Source: Aspergillus flavus
Lineage: Eukaryota; Ascomycota; Eurotiomycetes; Eurotiales; Aspergillaceae
NCBI RefSeq assembly: GCF_009017415.1
Contig: NC_092403.1
Coordinates: forward strand, 558,001 to 622,000
Direction: 5' to 3'
DNA length: 64,000 bases
In this document: positions 57,056 through 64,000 of the stretch, piece after piece
How the letters are laid out: the number at the start of each line of letters is the position of its first letter
Position numbering within the stretch: the first letter of the stretch is position 1
Made by a program: the position numbers and the translations under genes
Notes under the pieces: generated by a model
Told to the model about the DNA's origin: nothing
Databases searched by the model: none
The model's input: only the letters and a program-made list of their open reading frames with translations

Positions 57056-57850
57056 TGATTTACTGGCTGCCTCGAGTAGTCATGGATGGTTGGTATGGAG
57101 AATAACAGGACGGGTAGATCCGTTGAAGAAATCAACACCGTCAGTGGGTTTCAATGGCATGGGCCATAGACGATCTAAGTCATGTAATAGTATGACAATC
57201 CTAATACCTACTCTTCGGTAATAATGATATTATATTGCGGTGATTTTATAGAATCCTAAGATAACGCCTGATTCAATACGTGTAATTGACTGCAATTGAA
57301 ACGTTATAATACGGTGTAATTTGAGAGGTTTGACCCATGTTGGAAGTCGATGTTTTCAGTCTCGTGATGTCACTGTACCAAACAAAGTTCTATACTATAC
57401 TATGCACGCCGCTGTCACAACTTTCTTTGAACCTATTGAGGTGTCATTAAACCAACCAAATGTGACGCTTGGTCTTTGGCGAACCACTGCATATGATGAT
57501 CAAGTGATGCGAAAAGTCTGATGGGGACTTTTTGACTTGGAAAAAGGAGGGATGTGCATGGTGGAGATGGCTGATCCCTCGTGTCCCTACATGCTCAGCA
57601 GTTTCAAGCGCTGGTTGGACGGATATTCAGCTAGCCTACGAACTGTGGGGCGTTGATCGAATCCTCAGCTCAATAATGATCGACATTATCACACCTAGAA
57701 AGGGGCGGAGAACGCGAGCTTTGACGCGAGCCCACAGAGGGTCAATTAGCTCACGAAGGCGAAAACTGAAACCTTATAAGGGACGGACTCATCTCACCCC
57801 AAGTATGTTTTTGCATAGCCTTTAAAAGCCCATAGTGTTACGCGTTGACC
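57056..57850. other. Intergenic before the DUF2235 gene
   Basis: AT-rich at first, then the probable promoter of the hydrolase gene. Frames at 57321-57521 and 57532-57825 are not supported. Confidence 0.5.
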
Positions 57851-59387
57851 ATGTCCTGCCCCGAGCATAGAAAACGTGCGGAGCGTGTCATCGTTCTATG
57901 TTTCGATGGCACGTCCAATACCTTCCAAGCAGATGGCACCGAAAGTAATATTTTAAAGATCTTCCGCATGCTTAAGCGAGATGATGACAACTTATGAATG
58001 TCTCCCCCCTTCCTGTGCAGGTGTACGGGTGTACTAACATTGAGTGCAGACTGCTACTATCAGCGTACCACACCCCATTCTGTCGCCCTTGTAAATATGT
58101 GCTAACCCCAGAATAGCGGGTGTTGGAACCGAGATCTCTCCGACTTCTCTCAGCAGCAACCCTTTGCGACGCCGCAGTAAGCTTTTCAGCAGCAAGCTTG
58201 TTGACTCGGCCTTGGCTGTCTCCTTCGACCAGCATGTCCTTGGGGGATATAGATTCCTCATGCGACATTACCGCGCCGGATCCCAGATCTATATTTTCGG
58301 CTTTTCCCGAGGAGCATACACAGCTCGCTTTCTGAATGAGATGCTGGACCACGCTGGGCTGCTGTCCGCTGACAACGAAGAGATGATCCCCTTCATCTGG
58401 GAGGCATTTTCGTCCTACAAATTGACGGTTGGAGCTAAAAATCAACTCGAACAGGAGGAAAGCAAGAAAACATCGCAATTCCTCAAGGCCTGCAGAGAAA
58501 CAGTTTGTCGCGAAGTAGATCGGGTTCATTTCCTGGGTTTATTCGATACTGTCAATAGCACTGCCGAGTTTCAGGTCAATGCGGAGGTGAAGCCGGATTC
58601 GGAGATCATCAGACATGCATTGAGTATCGACGAACGCAGGGTCAAGTTCTACCCGGTCCTCATAGAACCCAAAAAGGAGTACCATTACAGGGTTCATCGA
58701 CGCCTGTGGCCCTGGAGTTATAGAGGCTCAACAACATGTGGCCAGGGAGGCGGCGATTCAGGTAAGCAAGATATTCAGGAAGTGTGGTTCCCCGGTGGCC
58801 ATTCAGATGTGGGTGGAGGTTGGGACTTTGATAAAGAGGAAGATTGGAGGCTGTCTCATGGGCCACTGGTTTGGATGGTGCATGAAGCTCAGCGCGCTGG
58901 GCTTCATTTTGACAAAGAAAAGCTCGATATGCTCGTGAGTAGCGAGAGGCAAGAGAAAGTTGATTCTGTGGACAAAAAGAGCGAAAAACCGGCTCGGGAC
59001 AGCCCCGAGGATCTTGTCAAGTCTCTTCACCTTTCGAGCACAAAAGGCGTACTGCATGATAGTCTTAAAACGGGCGAGGGAACTCGCTTTTGGTATCTGA
59101 TGGAGCATATACCGTTCCGGCGCATGGTGCTACAGCTCGATGGCTCGTGGAAACCCACTCGGTGGCCACTACACCGGGGGAGGAGCAGAGACATTCCAAA
59201 ATATGCGCAGATCCACGTCTCTGCAATTGAGCGGATGAAAGCCGACACAACCTACCGACCAATGAATGTTATTCTCGAGGGTCCTGCAGTTCGGAAGGGT
59301 GAAGCCTCCGCCCAGTTTGAGATCGGGGAGTGGAAAGTCTGGTGTCATAAGGGCGATCGCGTGCGAGAGGCGTATGTTCGGGAATAG
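57851..59387 (+). CDS. DUF2235 alpha/beta-hydrolase protein (intron 1 has GA donor)
   Basis: Homology-consistent exons 57851-57995, 58050-58064 and 58117-59387 give 476 aa. Exon 1 encodes ERVIVLCFDGTSNTFQADGTESNILKIF, the family N-terminus. A 15-nt microexon supplies CYYQ and part of Pro, and exon 3 continues GVGTEISPTSL. The core IYIFGFSRGAYTARFL holds the nucleophile Ser in G-x-S-x-G, followed by VHFLGLFDTV and WFPGGHSDVGGGW with the His-Ser and Asp-type motifs. DUF2235 includes bacterial Tle1 phospholipases; fungal members are poorly known. The first intron begins GAATGT instead of GTATGT. If it is not spliced, translation stops at a TGA immediately. The gene may therefore be recently disabled or use a rare GA-AG intron. 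The downstream frame from 58117 is intact. Confidence 0.75.
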
Positions 59388-60211
59388 TTTTGTGTATAAG
59401 TATCTTGGAAGAGGTTTCTCTTTTGAAATATTGGTTTGCACAAAAGTGATATTGCTTTGCAATGAGGGGACGATCAAGGATGCAGATAATGAGAATAGCT
59501 AATTGAAACCATGGTCAGCCATATCTATTACGCCTTGCCTTCTCCTGTCAATGCTCGCTATTTCAGGCAGTATCAGACCAACATTCCCCTTTTCTGGATT
59601 CCTTGCCGGGTCAGTTAGTACCGGCTTCTTAAGCTCATAGAAAGTTGACACATTGGATTTCGATCCTTTCTGGCGTAAACATTCACACTGGAAAAAGTAT
59701 ACACCGTAGGTTATGGGTGGTGTTAGTACTAGGGATCCCATGCCGTGGTCACCTTTTCCAGTCTCAACTTGGTTCCCACTGCCTGCACCAACTTTCGAAG
59801 ATGGCCTAAGGCATCCGTCTGTTACTCCGATCTCGCGATGCGAAGAACCCTGCTGTGAGTCACAGCCTCAACCGGAATACGGACAGGAACTACCGCGTTC
59901 GGTATTGACTCGGCATTGTCGGAAACACCTTATTTTAAGCGATCCACGCACCTTAACACTACAATCACGTCTCCTTGACCACATTATAAACCAACCAAAT
60001 TAACTTCACGTTCCAAGCCAAAACTATACAACCTGAAATAGACCAGCGTAACTGAAAACAATCACCATCTAAAACCCAACCCTTATCATTTCCCAAAATC
60101 ACAACTAAAGAACCAAATCACATGACCAGAATCTACCATCAATTAATCTAGATTAGATTGGAACAGTGATCCACTCATAGACCCTCAAATCAACACGACC
60201 TCACAGCCCAC
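59388..60211. other. Intergenic between the DUF2235 and ITPase genes
   Basis: 3' end of the hydrolase and promoter of the ITPase gene, C/A-rich at 60000-60130. A 96-codon frame at 59713-60003 is not supported. Confidence 0.5.
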
Positions 60212-61206
60212 ATGACCGACTCCGACAACCCCCTGATCCTCGTGACAGGGAACAAAAACAAAGTCCTAGAAGTAAAAGCCATCCTGGGGCCCACCGCCAC
60301 GCTCGAAGTCCTGGATATCAATCTCCCCGAGATCCAGGGTAGTGTGGAAGAGATTACGCGTGAGAAATGTCGCGCGGCAGCTGAGACTGTAAGATAATGG
60401 ACCACTAGTTTTACTGAATGTCTAGAGTACCGGGCTCTCGGTCTGGAAAGGGGACTGAGTAGGTATTTTCAGTGATAGTGTTAATTTGTGTCTGTGGAAT
60501 GTAGATAGGAGGGCCGGTGTTGGTTGAAGATTCGGCGCTTGAGATGCGCGCGTTGGGTGGTTTGCCTGGGGCTTATGTGTATGTATTTTTTTTCCCTTGT
60601 TTCTGTCTTGGCTCGCCATTGTGCTTTGAGTTGTAGATATTTTGACTTTTGATCGCATGTGTCTATACGGAGAGAATTAGGAACTAACCACACCTGAATA
60701 TAATAAAGAAAAGCATTCGTGGAAACAATAGGCAACGAGGGCCTTAACCGAATCCTCTCAGCCTTCGACGATAAATCCGCCGAAGCAGTATGTACGTTCG
60801 GATATTCCCAAGGACCAGGACATGAGCCTCTTCTATTCCAGGGTCGATTGCAAGTACGTTACATTATTCAACGTTAAATATAATAGTCAATGTTGGCATC
60901 TAATTTCGATTGATTAAGGGACGCATCGTTCCAGCTAGGGGCGTTTCATCTTTCGGTAAGGGCTAATTCTCTATTAAGTGATATTTTGGGGTTGATTCTG
61001 ATACCGGTAGGTTGGGAGCCGATTTTTGAAGTCGAAGGGGAGGGAGTGACGTTGGCGGAGATGGAGGTTGGGAAGAAGGTAGGTCTTTTTGTTTCTGATG
61101 ATACTTGTGGTATAATGTGCTGACCAGGTAGAATGGACTTTCGCATCGCTTTAAGGCGTTGGTGAAGTTTAGAGAATGGTTTTTGGGCGCTAGGAGGCCT
61201 GTTTAG
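60212..61206 (+). CDS. Inosine triphosphate pyrophosphatase (Ham1/ITPA)
   Basis: Six exons: 60212-60388, 60505-60578, 60709-60853, 60919-60955, 61011-61078 and 61132-61206, giving 191 aa, near the usual fungal ~187. The start [25 protein letters not shown] carries the nucleotide-binding TGNxxK motif. [33 protein letters not shown] holds the metal-binding acidic residues. [22 protein letters not shown] and GLSHRFKAL complete the fold. It hydrolyses ITP, dITP and XTP to monophosphates, protecting DNA and RNA from deaminated purines. Every splice is GT-AG. Two acceptors need the second of two close AGs: AAAG|AAAAGC, and GGTAG|AATGG (not CCAG|GTAGAA, which would end the protein early). Confidence 0.94.
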
Positions 61207-64000
61207 GGGCGTTTGGGTGTTATATAGATGGTTGGGTCTTTAGAATTGATATAGAATTTACTGAATAGAGTTATCTACATTATGCAGGTCGATATATGTT
61301 TCAGTACATGGATAGGTCGCCCATCAATGTGGCTTTTTGGACGAGTAGGGGCACGTCGATGTGTTAGTATGCTGTAGTAGAAGTCTTATTCGGCCAATAT
61401 ATTCATATTCCCCGGGTGAACAAGACTACTCCAACATACTGGAAACGTAATTGGGGGTTTGAAATTGACCAAACCCCATAGAGAGTATTACTCCAAGTCC
61501 AGGTCCGCGAATGTGACATTATATTGGTTTAAAATGATGCAATTTCCAGCTGTCGCAGTCCGACGATTCCGTTATCTCTGAATTATGAGAACAACCGGAC
61601 GTTTAGCAGAACTCCGGACAGCATTTACTAAACCTAATTTATCTACTGGCCAACGAGACTGCTGTCCTACTCCGATCCGTGGAGTGGTGGACCCCAGCAT
61701 GACTCAATGGAGTTAATAAAAGCTGTCTGTAACTGGATAATTTTGACATGGGCGTCGAAGTCCAGTAAGCTTGATAAAGTTGTTGCGCTTTAAGAGAGCA
61801 CTTTGCTAACCTAATGGGTAATCATCGGAATAAGAAAGCCATTTAGGGTACAATTATTCCGTATATGCATGTGGTATACTCCGTATGCAGGTCTCTTAAG
61901 CCTAGAGTATATACAAATGCCGACAACCCAATCAAACCAGTGTAGTTATAGTTCGCTAGGATTATTTGACCCTAGAGGGTCCTCAAATTGCACACCCCAG
62001 AGGAGTATAGTAGCAGCTATTCCGAAGCCATAAGCCGCCATGGACCAGTCGTATTGGACACGAGACCTATATCAACGCCATCATCCTTTGGCGCCAGCCG
62101 CATGGTCGAAACTCAGTTCTCTTCAACGTCTCGATAGGCTACCAAGCTCGTCATTTAACGCCAAGTTCCCCCCGCCCAGTCATTATCTCCAGCCAAGAAA
62201 GTCAAGAACGCCCAGATAGGGCTAACGGCATCACAAGCTCGCCATTGCGTCGCTCAATTTCCCATGAGGGGAAGCGAACTCTTGGTTTAACCTAACGGCA
62301 GGAAAAGATAAAAAGGAGGATCACCCCCCCCAATCCAGGAAATAGATTTCCAACGTTGCGACCGATCACGTCAGACTGTATCAAACGAGGCACGGGAATA
62401 TTCCGGCTAAAGGAGATCGCCGCACTCGCCAGTCGACAGAGCCAACATGGCTATAGGGATGCATGGGAACGGATACGCCCTCAGCCGGAGACGAGCCTGG
62501 ACAAAGCAGCGAGGTCCCTGAATGGTTGTTGTGTAGGTAAGGCCACTAAACTCCAAGATGTTAGCCCCGGTGACGAATTGGGTGGGAGTGATTTGGAGAA
62601 ATGCGAGAGCGAAGTCGGAAGGCGCGGCCTGGGCGATAAGGCGTCAAGGCTCGAGTACTTAATCTCATCGGCCGCTATCCTCCGATCTAGCTTGGAGGCT
62701 GACTTGTCTCTGCTGACCTTTTTCAATTTATTTCCCCCCTCATTTTCTTTTATTATCTTCCTTGATGAAGGAAGAGATATTATTGAAATTAATAATGGTG
62801 TTTTGATCGTGTTCTGACTGGATTTCATGACACAGATATGCTTTCCACCACTAACCACCGTCTATTTGTCTTTGACCCTCAGACGATGCCAAACCAACAC
62901 CAAGCGAAATGAACTCGCCCTGGCGGTTTGACCCGTCCGGACTCCCGATGGAACTCCGCCTGTCGTCCTTCCATTATCGTGACCACCACCCCAGATGCCC
63001 TACTACCACTAGTCGACGGCTAGCTACCCCAGCCAGGATAAGGATATGAAATACGGGCTCAACTCCGACTTAGAATCAGGATATTACTCAATGATAGTTG
63101 GATGATTGGTCAAGTGCCATGCGCGACCTGCATGCCTGATGGGTCGATCGATCAAGGATAGGGTTCCCCTCCGCCTTTCTGGGGTAGCATCGCATTGCTA
63201 CGGAGCACGACTTACGACATGAGCAATAAACTTCGTGAACTGGGGAAAATTATTTACCGCATAGTATCTCGGCGTCCATGTGTCGCACCGACAATGGTTA
63301 TCACTTCCCGTCTGGGTACTTCGAAGACCTTCAAATGGGTCCACCACCGGACATCACGCGGGGTGAACCGCCGACAATGGAATGATTTGGAGTCGCTGAT
63401 AAGTCCGAACACCTGGTCTGTCGTGCTTATCTGCCAATCTGAACGGCAAATCGACTCTTGTTTACTCCCCAGTATGGATTTATGTTACCTAACAAAATTT
63501 CCGAATGCGGGTATACCGGTGGCGTTCGACGGTTGTTAATTGAAGGCGCTTCGTCAAACTAGACTAGGGGGCGCGTGCCGCAACCGAGGGAGGAGCTGAT
63601 CAAAGACATTTTGTTGACCGAAGAATGGCGACATTGTTCGCCCCCAGTGTGGGTGCTGATAAGGAAAAAACCCCCTACATCCTGCATTTTTGTGTGCGAT
63701 CACGAAAGGGGGCAAAAAAGACAAAATTCAGAATTTCCTTTGCTGAATCGAGAACATGACACGACCAATGCGAACAAGATTTTTTTATTTTTTTTACTGT
63801 TTACTTTTTGATTTTTTCTTTTTTACTCTTACCATGAAAAGAAAATTTTCGACAGGGCGGCAAACTCCGACTGGTTAGTTGAATCTTGTGCCGGGCTTCG
63901 AGAATGCGCCACGGAGCCAATCACAAGGGTTTCCGGCAACCTGGACGGATGCTTAACCGTTCTTGTCATCTCTTGTCATATCTTTGCATCTCTCGTTTGG
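61207..64000. other. 2.8-kb gene-poor right end
   Basis: No supported gene. The 153-codon frame at 62356-62817 and 114-codon frame at 63195-63539 lack domains and splice partners. There is a T-rich tract at 63780-63830. A promoter for a gene beyond the right edge may lie in the last 300 bp. No transposon ends recognised. Confidence 0.5.

Noticed and set aside
59713..60003. 96-codon plus-strand open frame between the hydrolase and ITPase genes
   Set aside because: Pro/Cys-rich random-looking composition with no homology signal.
62356..62858. Overlapping open frames on both strands near the right end
   Set aside because: Both strands are open over the same bases, neither shows motif or splice support.

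Overview
This window is nuclear DNA from a filamentous ascomycete, almost certainly an Aspergillus species. The genes are split by many short introns (about 48-125 nt) with GTATGT/GTAAGT-type donors and CTAAC branch points. The encoded proteins (BimC kinesin-5, Sym1, MndB, a PDR-type ABC transporter, an opsin-related protein) match Aspergillus family lengths and motifs. I see no CRISPR array, operon, rRNA or convincing tRNA. The species is not determined. Gene models were built by hand from reading frames and splice signals; exon limits are in each entry.

Layout. 1-4.1 kb: a truncated GPI mannosyltransferase I gene (GPI14/PIG-M) and a Zn2Cys6 transcription factor, both on the minus strand. 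4.1-7.2 kb: no gene seen. 7.2-20.4 kb: a dense housekeeping block with GH2 beta-mannosidase B, a TRAX/translin protein, a three-repeat RPEL protein, a PIN-domain RNA-biology protein, a mercaptopyruvate/thiosulfate sulfurtransferase, the APC/C RING subunit Apc11, a conserved hypothetical and an asparaginase-II protein. 21.2-22.9 kb: a wrecked GMC oxidoreductase pseudogene. 23.7-32.6 kb: kinesin-5 BimC, a PHAF1/UPF0183 protein and mitochondrial isoleucyl-tRNA synthetase. 34.4-39.2 kb: a full-length PDR-type drug-efflux ABC transporter with a long upstream region. 40.2-41.8 kb: a fungus-specific hypothetical protein. 42.3-46.0 kb: a microbial-rhodopsin-fold protein lacking the retinal lysine, and a siderophore-type MFS transporter with two facing ATCWGATAA iron-regulator sites upstream. 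48.3-52.2 kb: 40S ribosomal protein uS5 (RPS2), Sym1/Mpv17 and eIF4E.

52.2-57.8 kb is unusual. It holds repeated exon-like cassettes with splice-like borders and no sustained reading frame, then AT-rich sequence and a degenerate ankyrin-repeat pseudogene. 57.9-61.2 kb: a DUF2235 alpha/beta-hydrolase whose first intron has a GA donor, and ITPase (Ham1). 61.2-64 kb: no gene supported.

Most genes are unrelated housekeeping functions and do not form one pathway. The most notable items are the repeated cassette locus at 53.2-53.95 kb, the non-GT splice donors (two GC-AG introns and one GA-AG), the lysine-less opsin with Asn at both proton-carrier positions, the paired iron-regulatory sites, and two pseudogenes in gene-poor stretches.
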